The notes under the pieces were generated by a model that ran no database searches, was not told the origin of the DNA, and was given only the letters and a program-made list of their open reading frames with translations. A stretch of DNA of 6,381 bases from NCBI GenBank assembly GCA_964520975.1, contig CAZFPA010000098.1, positions 1 through 6,381 of the forward strand, in the 5' to 3' direction. Both the position numbers and the translations under genes were made by a program. Positions 1-6,363 of this stretch are shown piece after piece. The DNA comes from CAZFPA01 sp964520975 (GTDB lineage: Bacteria; Bacillota; Negativicutes; Selenomonadales; Selenomonadaceae). Within the stretch, counting starts at the first letter, position 1. Every line of letters starts with the position of its first letter.

Positions 1-1
1 T

Positions 2-2113
2 TCTCTCGTGGTTTCGGGGCTGTTTGCGGCGTTTCTTCGCCGCGGCTTATTCGACGATAAAAAACCATCGGCCTGGTATGGTCTGGCGGCCGGTTTTCTG
101 ATCTCGGTATGCCATGTGATGATTTTTATGCTGCTGCACATCCATGTGGTGGGCTTTTTGGAGACGTATACCGTTGCGGAGGATTTTCTGGTTCCGCTGG
201 CAGCCGGCAGCAGTCTTTGTCTGCTGGTGGCGATGGGGCTTGTTGCGCATTTGGGCAAGGAAAAGGAGCGGACCGCAGTCAGGCCGCGGGGGCTGGCGCA
301 GATATTCCAGCGCTGGCTGCTGGTCTGTATTATCGCGGCTTTTTCGATTACCTGTGTGTATACCTGGTTCGTGCAGACGCAGATGGCACTGGTGAATGTG
401 GAAAATGCACTGCGCCTCAATATCAATGATCTGCAGGATGAGGTGCTGGAGGTATCTGACCGGAATCTGCTGGGCATTACCCGCCAGGTTGCGGCACAGG
501 TCACGCCGGCTTGCTATTTGAATGAAAATGGGGACGGGCCCTTTCAGAATCATCAGCTCAATGATATGGCGCGCGCCTTCAATGTTACGGATATCAATTT
601 ATGCGATTCGCAGGGTGTGAATGTTGCGAGCACAACGAGTTCTTTTGTCGGCTATGATTTGGCCAAGGGCCAGCAATCATCGGAGTTCCTGATTCTGCTG
701 CATGGCGCGCGGGCTTTTGTCCAGCCATATCAGCCGATGTCCTCGGCACCGGATGTTTCGAGAAAATTTGCAGGCGTGCCGTTGCCGGGAGGTGGGTTTG
801 TACAGGTGGGCTATGACGCGGATCGTTTCCACTGGAGTCTGCAGTCTTCTCTGAACGGCCTCACACATTATCGTCATATCTGGTATACGGGCGGAATCAT
901 CATTGCGGATAACAATGGCGTCATTGTGAGTGACAGTGCGGATAATGCCGGCCGGAGCCTTGCTTCCATCGGGCTGCCCTTCCCTGTGCAGATTGAGGCG
1001 GATAAGGTGTTCCATACTTCCTTATATGGCAAGGATGTCATCTGCATGTACAACATGATGGAAGGCTACTATATCATTACATATATCACCAATACGGAAG
1101 CAATGTTTTCCCGGAACTTCTCGTTTTCCATTATGGTCGTGATGGAAATCGTCCTGTTTGCGGTCATCTTCTTGCTGATTTATTTCCTGGTAAAAAAGCT
1201 GGTTGTCGATAATATCCATAAAATCAATGCGTCGTTGGAAAAGATTACGGGCGGCAATCTGAATGTCAAGGTAGCGGTCCGGGCCAATGATGAGTTTACC
1301 TCGCTGTCGGATGACATAAATTCCACCGTGGAGACATTGAAGCAGTATATTGCCGAAGCGGCTGCCCGTATCGATAAGGAACTGGAATTTGCGCGGGATA
1401 TTCAGTATTCGGCGCTGCCATCGGTATTCCCGCCTTATCCGGAACGCAAAGAATTTGAGATTTTTGCTACGATGAATACGGCAAAGGAGGTAGGCGGAGA
1501 CTTTTATGACTTCTATTTCCTGGGGAGCAGGCAGCTGGCCTTCCTGATTGCGGATGTTTCCGGTAAGGGGATTCCGGCAGCTATGTTCATGATGACGGCA
1601 AAGACGGTGATTAAAAGCCTGGCGGAAAGCGGCTTGCCTTTGGCGGAGGTATTCCGGCAGGCTAACGAGAAGCTTTGCGAGGGCAATGATACCGGGATGT
1701 TTGTAACGGCCTGGATGGGGATACTGGATACGGAATCGGGCCGCGTGGAATTCGTCAATGCGGGCCATAATCCGCCGGTATTGGTGCAGAATCACAAGCC
1801 GGCATATTTGAAAATGTCATCGGGACTCATGCTTGGCGGCATGGAAGGTGTTGTCTACAAGGCCGGGAGTTTTACACTGGCAAAAGAAGATTTGGTTCTT
1901 TTGTATACGGATGGACTGCCGGAGGCTATTGATCTGGAAAAGAACATGTTCGGCAAGGAGCGCGTGCTCCAGGCTGTAGGCAAGTATGAGGATGCACCGG
2001 TCGATGCGCTGCTGCCGGCAGTGAGCAAAACGCTGGAGCAGTTTGTTGGTGAGGCCGAGCAGTTTGATGATATCACAATGGTTGGCCTGCGGTTTAAGGG
2101 CAACGTGCAGTAA
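2..2113 (+). CDS. Membrane sensor PP2C/SpoIIE-family Ser/Thr phosphatase, first tandem copy (5' end outside window)
   Basis: Likely a membrane receptor that dephosphorylates a serine or threonine on a cytoplasmic partner, typically a STAS anti-anti-sigma factor in this family; the partner is not visible. The frame is open to the window edge, and the residues before the first GTG (position 8) match the interior of the downstream paralog, so about 114 N-terminal residues are missing and that GTG is not the real start. Numbering from the GTG: tail of a LytS-type membrane domain (1-82), transmembrane helix (about 103-122), extracytoplasmic Cache-like domain (about 123-368), transmembrane helix (about 371-395), HAMP (about 395-450), then an RsbU-like linker (ELEFARDIQ, 458-466) and PP2C domain. 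Metal-binding motifs are GGDFYD (D498, D501), ADVSGKG (D516), YTDGLPEA (D635) and FDDITM (D687, D688), so it should be active. It ends in TAA, 27 nt before its paralog. The fold assignment is strong; ligand and substrate are unknown. Confidence 0.93.
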   Translation, partial: SLVVSGLFAAFLRRGLFDDKKPSAWYGLAAGFLISVCHVMIFMLLHIHVVGFLETYTVAEDFLVPLAAGSSLCLLVAMGLVAHLGKEKERTAVRPRGLAQIFQRWLLVCIIAAFSITCVYTWFVQTQMALVNVENALRLNINDLQDEVLEVSDRNLLGITRQVAAQVTPACYLNENGDGPFQNHQLNDMARAFNVTDINLCDSQGVNVASTTSSFVGYDLAKGQQSSEFLILLHGARAFVQPYQPMSSAPDVSRKFAGVPLPGGGFVQVGYDADRFHWSLQSSLNGLTHYRHIWYTGGIIIADNNGVIVSDSADNAGRSLASIGLPFPVQIEADKVFHTSLYGKDVICMYNMMEGYYIITYITNTEAMFSRNFSFSIMVVMEIVLFAVIFLLIYFLVKKLVVDNIHKINASLEKITGGNLNVKVAVRANDEFTSLSDDINSTVETLKQYIAEAAARIDKELEFARDIQYSALPSVFPPYPERKEFEIFATMNTAKEVGGDFYDFYFLGSRQLAFLIADVSGKGIPAAMFMMTAKTVIKSLAESGLPLAEVFRQANEKLCEGNDTGMFVTAWMGILDTESGRVEFVNAGHNPPVLVQNHKPAYLKMSSGLMLGGMEGVVYKAGSFTLAKEDLVLLYTDGLPEAIDLEKNMFGKERVLQAVGKYEDAPVDALLPAVSKTLEQFVGEAEQFDDITMVGLRFKGNVQ

Positions 2114-2126
2114 TCCGGCTGGGGAT

Positions 2127-2134
2127 GGAGGAGG
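2127..2134 (+). promoter_or_regulatory. Shine-Dalgarno site of the second phosphatase gene
   Basis: GGAGGAGG lies six bases before the ATG at 2141. It fixes that start in a frame that is otherwise open back to the TAA at 2111-2113. It is strong enough for independent initiation on a shared mRNA rather than reliance on coupling. Confidence 0.85.
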
Positions 2135-2140
2135 CGCAAT

Positions 2141-4579
2141 ATGCAATCGTTATGGATTCATATAGTCAGTATGGCGCTTGTTATAGCAGCAATTTCACTT
2201 GCCTGCTATGGGGTGGAAAAAAGACGGCAGATCCGCAGAAGTGACTGGTGTTGGCAGGTGTTTTTGGGGCTGTTGTTTGGTGTAGTGGCCATTGGTGCGA
2301 TGGCATTTTCCGGGACGGTCCGGAGTAACGTGGACAATGTCCAGGATATGGCGCCGCTGCTGGCTGGTCTGCTCTTTGGGGCTCCGGCGGGGATACTGGC
2401 CGGTATTCTGGGCGGCTTGGGCCGTATTTTTCTGCTGCCGGGGCTGGGCGGCCATGTTTGCTATGCTGCGGTTATCTCCCTGGTGGTGGCAGGGCTGTTT
2501 GCAGCCTTTCTGCGTAATGGGCTGTTCGATGATAAGAAACCGTCCCCATGGTATGGGCTGGCGGCGGGCGTGCTCATGGCAGCCTGTCACATGATGATCT
2601 TTATGCTGCTGCATATTCATATTACCGGTTTTTTAAAGACATATATGATGGCGGAGACCTTTTTTCTGCCGCTGGCTGTGAGCAGTGGTATTGGCATGTT
2701 CGTGGCAATGGAACTCGTTGCCCGCTTCGGCAAGGAAAAGCGGGGGCGTGTTTCCCGCCGGGGCCTCGCGCAGATTTTTCAACGCTGGCTGCTGGTCTGC
2801 ATTGTGACGGCCTGCTCGATCACCTGTGTCTATACCTGGTTTGTACAGACGCAGATGGCGCTGGTGAATGTCGAAAATGCGCTGCGGCTCAACATCAATG
2901 ACCTGCAGGATGAAGTCCTCGATGCCTCTGACAAGAATTTGCTGCGCATTGCGCAGCAGGTGGCAGAGCAGATTACGCCGGAATGCTATAGCAATGAAAA
3001 TGGCGACGGGGTATTTTATAATCATCGTTTGAATCAGCTCAGCCAGGCATTCAATGTCACAGACATTAATTTATATGATTCCCGGGGCATCAATGTAGCC
3101 AGCACACAAGGCGAGTTTTGCGGCTATAATATGGCCAGTGGTGTACAGTCGGCAGAATTTCTGATTCTGCTGCATGGCGCGAGAAACTATGTGCAGCGCT
3201 ATCAGCCGATTTCCTCCGATGCGAATGTTTCACGGAAATATGCCGGTATGCCTTTAGCGGATGGCGGTTTCGTACAGGTCGGCTACGATGCGGACCGGTT
3301 TCATTGGAGCCTGCAGTCTACGCTGAACGGTCTCACACACCATCGCCATATCTGGTATACCGGCGGTATCATCATTGCGGACAGCAATGGGGTTATCGTA
3401 AGTGACAGCGCGGACAATACCGGCCGCCGGCTCTCTTCGATTGGGATGACGTTTCCTGTCGAGACGGAGCCTGACCGGACCTTCCGGGCCACGTTGTATG
3501 GCAACGATGCCATCTGCATGTACAATACGATGGAAGGCTACTATATCATTACGTATATTACGGCACAGGAAGCAATGTTTTCCCGGAATTTTTCCTTCTC
3601 TATCCTGATTGTTATGGAGATTGTGCTGTTTGCCGTGATTTTCCTGCTGGTGTATTTTTTGGTGAAAAAACTGGTCGTGGACAATATCCATAAAATCAAT
3701 GCGTCACTGGAGAAAATCACGGGCGGCAATCTGGATGTCAAGGTCGCGGTGCATTCGAACGATGAGTTTACATCCCTCTCCGATGATATCAATTCAACTG
3801 TGGAAACGCTAAAGCAGTACATTGCGGAAGCCGCTGCACGCATTGACGCGGAGCTGGAATTTGCCAGAAATATTCAGCTATCGGCGCTGCCGTCCGTTTT
3901 TCCGCCTTATCCGGAGCGCGGCGAGTTTGAGATCTTCGCGACAATGGATACAGCGAAAGAGGTTGGGGGTGATTTTTACGATTTCTATTTCCTCGGTGAA
4001 AAACAGCTGGCGTTCCTCATCGCGGACGTGTCCGGCAAGGGGATTCCCGCCGCCTTGTTCATGATGAGGGCCAAGACGGTGATCAAGAGTCTGGCTGGAA
4101 GCGGGATTCCGATTGCTGAGGTGTTCCGGCGGGCGAATGAAAAGCTTTGTGAGGGAAATGACGCGGGCATGTTTGTTACAGCCTGGCTGGGGGTCCTCGA
4201 TGTGGAGACGGGCGGAGTGGAATTCGTCAATGCGGGACATAATCCGCCGATTTTGGTACAGCAGGGGCAGGCCGCATATCTGAAGATGGCCTCCGGACTG
4301 ATGCTGGGGGCGATGGAGGGCGTGGAATATCAGGCAGGAAGCTTTACGTTAGCGCCAGAGGATATGGTGTTCCTTTATACGGATGGGCTGCCGGAGGCCA
4401 TCAATCCACAGACGGAAGGGTTTGGCAAGGACCGTGTACAGCAAACCCTGCAGGCAGAGGCAGCAACCCCGGTGGAAAAGCTGCTGCCGGCGGTGCATGC
4501 ACATCTGGATGCTTTTGTAGGGAATGCTGAGCAGTTCGATGATATTACCATGCTGGCCCTGCGCTTTAAAGGGCGGTGA
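2141..4579 (+). CDS. Membrane sensor PP2C/SpoIIE-family Ser/Thr phosphatase, second tandem copy (complete)
   Basis: Complete 812-residue receptor phosphatase. Residues 1-200 form a LytS-like 5TMR membrane domain: several hydrophobic helices plus the family-like stretch RSNVDNVQDMAPLLAGLLFG (61-80) and GILGGLGR (88-95). A further helix (about 215-235) leads to an extracytoplasmic domain (about 236-480); GGIIIADSNGVIVSD (408-422) looks like the strand-turn-strand core of a Cache ligand-binding domain. A second helix (about 484-508) enters a HAMP linker (about 508-562). The RsbU-like segment ELEFARNIQ (571-579) precedes the PP2C domain, with GGDFYD (D611, D614), ADVSGKG (D629), NAGHNPP (697-703), YTDGLPEA (D748) and FDDITM (D800, D801). 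All metal ligands expected for the family are present. It probably senses an external or membrane signal and dephosphorylates a cytoplasmic STAS-type regulator (inference). It is about 78% identical to the upstream copy and probably shares its transcript. SpoIIE here names the fold and does not imply sporulation. Confidence 0.95.
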   Translation: MQSLWIHIVSMALVIAAISLACYGVEKRRQIRRSDWCWQVFLGLLFGVVAIGAMAFSGTVRSNVDNVQDMAPLLAGLLFGAPAGILAGILGGLGRIFLLPGLGGHVCYAAVISLVVAGLFAAFLRNGLFDDKKPSPWYGLAAGVLMAACHMMIFMLLHIHITGFLKTYMMAETFFLPLAVSSGIGMFVAMELVARFGKEKRGRVSRRGLAQIFQRWLLVCIVTACSITCVYTWFVQTQMALVNVENALRLNINDLQDEVLDASDKNLLRIAQQVAEQITPECYSNENGDGVFYNHRLNQLSQAFNVTDINLYDSRGINVASTQGEFCGYNMASGVQSAEFLILLHGARNYVQRYQPISSDANVSRKYAGMPLADGGFVQVGYDADRFHWSLQSTLNGLTHHRHIWYTGGIIIADSNGVIVSDSADNTGRRLSSIGMTFPVETEPDRTFRATLYGNDAICMYNTMEGYYIITYITAQEAMFSRNFSFSILIVMEIVLFAVIFLLVYFLVKKLVVDNIHKINASLEKITGGNLDVKVAVHSNDEFTSLSDDINSTVETLKQYIAEAAARIDAELEFARNIQLSALPSVFPPYPERGEFEIFATMDTAKEVGGDFYDFYFLGEKQLAFLIADVSGKGIPAALFMMRAKTVIKSLAGSGIPIAEVFRRANEKLCEGNDAGMFVTAWLGVLDVETGGVEFVNAGHNPPILVQQGQAAYLKMASGLMLGAMEGVEYQAGSFTLAPEDMVFLYTDGLPEAINPQTEGFGKDRVQQTLQAEAATPVEKLLPAVHAHLDAFVGNAEQFDDITMLALRFKGR

Positions 4580-4663
4580 AAGTAAGCGGTTCATGCTTTA
4601 CGAAAATTATTATAGGACTACCGGGGGAATTTCTTATGGTGGATAGGAGTTTTTCGGAAAATA

Positions 4664-4672
4664 TGATATAAT
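4664..4672 (+). promoter_or_regulatory. Extended -10 promoter for the response regulator operon
   Basis: TGATATAAT is a perfect extended -10 element (TG, one base, TATAAT). No recognisable -35 hexamer lies 16-18 bp upstream (the bases there read TAGGAG), so recognition would rest on the extended -10. Transcription would begin near 4679-4680, giving a leader of about 32 nt before the TTG start. The position, in a 132-bp gap between the phosphatase pair and the regulator, supports a separate transcription unit. No strong terminator closes the phosphatase operon upstream, so read-through is also possible. Confidence 0.65.
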
Positions 4673-4697
4673 ATTTGATATGCAAACTTATTTTACT

Positions 4698-4703
4698 AGG
4701 GGG
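4698..4703 (+). promoter_or_regulatory. Shine-Dalgarno site supporting the TTG start of the response regulator
   Basis: AGGGGG lies eight bases before the TTG at 4712 and is the only good ribosome site here. Starting at this TTG gives the residues MARKLKILITDDS, placing the first receiver strand and acidic pair where CheY proteins have them. A second in-frame TTG at 4724 would cut into that strand. Confidence 0.7.
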
Positions 4704-4711
4704 CGACGCGC

Positions 4712-5095
4712 TTGGCTAGAAAATTGAAAATATTAATTACCGATGATTCCAAGCTTTTACGCAAGAAGCTGCGGGATGAACTGGAAAAACTCGATTGTGA
4801 GGTAATTGAGGCTGAGAATGGCAAAGAAGCTGTTTTGATGGATTTGCAGGAAAAGCCGGATGGTGTCATTTTGGATATCGTGATGCCCGAGGTCGGCGGC
4901 ATTGAAGCACTGCAGGTCATCAAGGAAGTCAATCCGGAGATTCCGGTCATTATGCTTTCCTCTGCGGGAACGTCCCAGAAGCTTATGGAGACGTTGAAAC
5001 TCGGAGCGTTGGATTTTATCCAGAAGCCGTATACGAGTGATCAGATCCGGCAGGCAGTGGAGAAGATCCGGAAGAAGGTAACGCTGAATGAGTAG
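4712..5095 (+). CDS. CheY-like stand-alone response regulator receiver protein
   Basis: Single-domain receiver of 127 residues, the usual CheY length, with no output domain. The acidic pair is D11-D12, the phosphoacceptor is D55 (in ILDIVMPE), the switch Ser/Thr position is S83 (in VIMLSS), the conserved lysine is K105 (in IQKP), and the aromatic switch position is F102. All residues needed for Mg2+ binding and phosphotransfer are present. It would be phosphorylated by a histidine kinase not encoded here and act by protein contact. It starts with TTG behind an extended -10 promoter, and its last codons overlap the next gene by 8 nt, so the two are translationally linked. That partner looks like an aspartyl-phosphate phosphatase, a natural reset enzyme for this regulator. 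Whether the pair serves flagellar chemotaxis, type IV pili or another process cannot be told: no kinase, receptor or flagellar gene is in view. Confidence 0.95.
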   Translation: MARKLKILITDDSKLLRKKLRDELEKLDCEVIEAENGKEAVLMDLQEKPDGVILDIVMPEVGGIEALQVIKEVNPEIPVIMLSSAGTSQKLMETLKLGALDFIQKPYTSDQIRQAVEKIRKKVTLNE

Positions 5096-5939
5096 CTGTT
5101 ATTTTGCGCAATATCTACTGAATACGGGCTTTCTGGAGGAAGATCAGCTGCTTCCGCTGCTGTATCGGGCGGCGGATGCCGTACCAGGGACCGCGCTGCT
5201 GGCGCTGAGCCAGGGGCTTATGACTGCGGCCCAGGTTGCTTCCGTTGATTGTGCGGATGATGAGACCTTTGCGGTCCGGGCGCAGGAACGTGGCCTTTTG
5301 ACGAAATCGCAACTGATGAATATGCATCAGGCCGCGCCTGGCCGCGATGTGCGTTTTGCCCAGGTTTTACTGGATTCGCAGCTCATGGACTACGCCCAGT
5401 TGGAAGAAGCCTTCCATAAATGCGAGACTGCGGAGCCTAACCCGGTGACAGCAGCGGTCCACATGGTTAAGATTGAAGAAATCGGCCAGGATATGGCCTT
5501 TTATGGCGAATATGTCGATGCTTTTTTCCGCTCGCTGCTGCGTTTTATGGATACGGACGCGGTGGTGCTGCCGGAAAATACGCTGCTGCATGTGGCCGAG
5601 GAGACGTATGCGGTATCGCAGCGACTGAGCGGCGATTTGAATATTGCGGCAGGAATCATGGCGGAAGAGCGGGTGTTTTTAGAAATGGCCCGTCGTTACA
5701 GCCATGAAGAAATCCACGAGGTGGATGAACTGGCTGTGGACAGTATTGCAGAGTTTCTGAATGTTATGAATGGCCTTTTTGTTGTCAACCTTTCCAAGCG
5801 GGAAATGGATATTGATTTGGAAATGCCTCGTTCCGCCTGCAATATTCGGCCGGATGGAAGCCATCAGCTTATGCTGCGGGTGTTTACGGATTTCGGGTCC
5901 TTTCTTTTAGTACTGGCAACGGATGAATTCCTGTATTGA
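5088..5939 (+). CDS. CheX/CheC-like phosphatase-domain protein with N-terminal MshEN-like helical repeats
   Basis: A 283-residue soluble protein in two parts. Residues about 125-283 resemble the CheX/CheC/FliY family, which removes phosphate from CheY-type regulators. The helix DSIAEFLNVMNGL (218-230) has the family ExxN arrangement, E222 and N225, and an upstream segment, VSQRLSGDLNIAAGIMAEE (176-194), resembles the first strands of the fold. Residues 5-113 hold four degenerate units of about 24 residues: FAQYLLNTGFLEEDQL, then GTALLALSQGLMTAAQV, then FAVRAQERGLLTKSQL, then FAQVLLDSQLMDYAQL. They recall the MshEN (GspE N-terminal) repeat, but the RLG signature of c-di-GMP binders is absent. 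The ATG overlaps the regulator gene by 8 nt, with AGAAGG as a plausible ribosome site nine bases upstream. The operon pairing supports a role in dephosphorylating or binding the neighbouring CheY-like protein. CheX assignment is likely; the N-terminal function is unknown. Confidence 0.85.
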   Translation: MSSCYFAQYLLNTGFLEEDQLLPLLYRAADAVPGTALLALSQGLMTAAQVASVDCADDETFAVRAQERGLLTKSQLMNMHQAAPGRDVRFAQVLLDSQLMDYAQLEEAFHKCETAEPNPVTAAVHMVKIEEIGQDMAFYGEYVDAFFRSLLRFMDTDAVVLPENTLLHVAEETYAVSQRLSGDLNIAAGIMAEERVFLEMARRYSHEEIHEVDELAVDSIAEFLNVMNGLFVVNLSKREMDIDLEMPRSACNIRPDGSHQLMLRVFTDFGSFLLVLATDEFLY

Positions 5940-5945
5940 GCCGTG

Positions 5946-5968
5946 AGGGCTGGGGATACCAGCCCTTT
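5946..5968 (+). terminator. Terminator-like hairpin after the regulator/CheX-like operon
   Basis: A perfect 8-bp inverted repeat, AGGGCTGG (5946-5953) and CCAGCCCT (5959-5966), encloses the loop GGATA, six bases after the TGA stop. The following T-tract is short and interrupted (TTTACAT, counting the last stem base), so termination may be partial. Position between a gene end and a new promoter favours a terminator. Confidence 0.6.
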
Positions 5969-5990
5969 ACATAAACTTTTGGAAATTCTG

Positions 5991-6019
5991 TTGACATTTG
6001 TTTTAAAAGATGATATCCT
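5991..6019 (+). promoter_or_regulatory. Strong housekeeping-type promoter for the tRNA-Ser/SRP RNA unit
   Basis: TTGACA (5991-5996) is a perfect -35 hexamer, followed by a 17-bp spacer and TATCCT (6014-6019) as -10, with TG at 6011-6012 giving an extended -10 as well. Transcription would start near 6026, leaving a leader of about 55 nt before the tRNA that RNase P would remove. This strength suits stable RNA genes. Confidence 0.82.
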
Positions 6020-6080
6020 ATATATCGTTGTGAATGAAGTGCAACAACAATTGCATATTTCTTTTTTGGTAGAGCATTGT

Positions 6081-6171
6081 GGAGAGTTGTCCGAGTGGTT
6101 GAAGGAGCACGCCTGGAAAGCGTGTGTACGGTGATACTGTACCGAGAGTTCGAATCTCTCACTCTCCGCCA
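6081..6171 (+). tRNA. tRNA-Ser (anticodon GGA)
   Basis: A class II tRNA of 91 nt with the CCA end encoded. The acceptor arms GGAGAGT (6081-6087) and ACTCTCC (6161-6167) pair fully, with G as discriminator. The anticodon stem CACGC/GCGTG encloses loop CTGGAAA, giving anticodon GGA at 6115-6117, which reads UCC and UCU codons. The long variable arm GTACGGT/ACTGTAC (7 bp, one G-U) is typical of serine tRNAs, and the T arm is GAGAG-TTCGAAT-CTCTC. It sits between a strong promoter and the SRP RNA, with no terminator separating it from the latter. Confidence 0.97.
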
Positions 6172-6196
6172 TATTTTAAAAGAATTCCTTTTTTAG

Positions 6197-6319
6197 GTCG
6201 GACCGCAGCGCTTTGGTCTTGCGCAATGGAGTCTCATGAACCCCGTCAGGTCCGGAAGGAAGCAGCGGTAAGTGAATCGCTTCATGTGCCGTGAGGTAGC
6301 CTGGGGGCTGTGGCCCGAC
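6197..6319 (+). ncRNA. ffs: Signal recognition particle RNA, small (4.5S) bacterial type
   Basis: RNA scaffold of the signal recognition particle, which binds Ffh and targets nascent membrane proteins to FtsY. The domain IV hallmark is clear: GTCAGGTCCGGAAGGAAGC from 6245, with a GGAA tetraloop at 6254-6257 and the asymmetric internal loop bases, followed by the conserved 3' part GTGCCGTGAGGTAGCC (6287-6302). The ends form a long helix, GTCGGACCGCAGC with GCTGTGGCCCGAC, with one A-C mismatch and one G-U pair, which sets the boundaries. At about 123 nt it is the small form without the Alu-like domain of Bacillus. It follows tRNA-Ser by 25 nt and is probably processed from the same precursor. 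Exact ends are uncertain by a few bases. Confidence 0.95.
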
Positions 6320-6339
6320 GTTAAAAAGGAAATAATGAG

Positions 6340-6363
6340 AGCAGCCTTTGGGGCTGTTTTTTT
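6340..6363 (+). terminator. Intrinsic terminator of the tRNA-Ser/SRP RNA transcript
   Basis: The stem AGCAGCC (6340-6346) pairs with GGCTGTT (6352-6358) around loop TTTGG, with one G-U pair, and runs into seven T residues (6357-6363). It lies about 20 bp after the SRP RNA, where the transcript should end. The remaining 18 bp to the window edge hold nothing recognisable. Confidence 0.85.

Noticed and set aside
1022..1795. Long minus-strand open frame (257 codons) opposite the first phosphatase gene, and similar minus-strand frames opposite the second
   Set aside because: They lie wholly antisense to well-conserved coding sequence, have unusual composition (rich in Arg, His, Gln, Ile) and resemble no family I recognise. 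They are shadows of the codon bias on the coding strand.
2..4579. The duplicated phosphatase genes as a recent assembly-type or mobile-element repeat
   Set aside because: Synonymous differences are scattered throughout, even where the proteins are identical, and there are no transposase, inverted repeats or target duplications. It is an old tandem duplication kept under selection.
4582..4601. Imperfect hairpin GTAAGC / GCTTTAC just after the second phosphatase gene as its terminator
   Set aside because: Only six pairs with a bulged T, A/T-rich, and no T-run after it (the next bases are GAAAATTATT). Too weak to call.
4636..4671. Eleven-codon open frame (ATG at 4636, TAA at 4669-4671) behind a G-rich stretch, as a leader peptide
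   Set aside because: It ends inside the -10 element of the next promoter, so it could not be on that transcript, and the ribosome site is poor. Chance is the simpler explanation.
6040..6068. TGCAA / TTGCA hairpin followed by a T-rich run upstream of the tRNA, as a terminator or attenuator
   Set aside because: A five-pair stem with a six-base loop is too weak, and the T-run is separated from it. Termination here would block the tRNA gene; it looks like an ordinary precursor leader.
5864..6172. Minus-strand open frames running through the tRNA gene
   Set aside because: They span a confident tRNA, its promoter and the end of a real gene on the opposite strand. Their protein-like start is the familiar false translation of an antisense tRNA-Ser.
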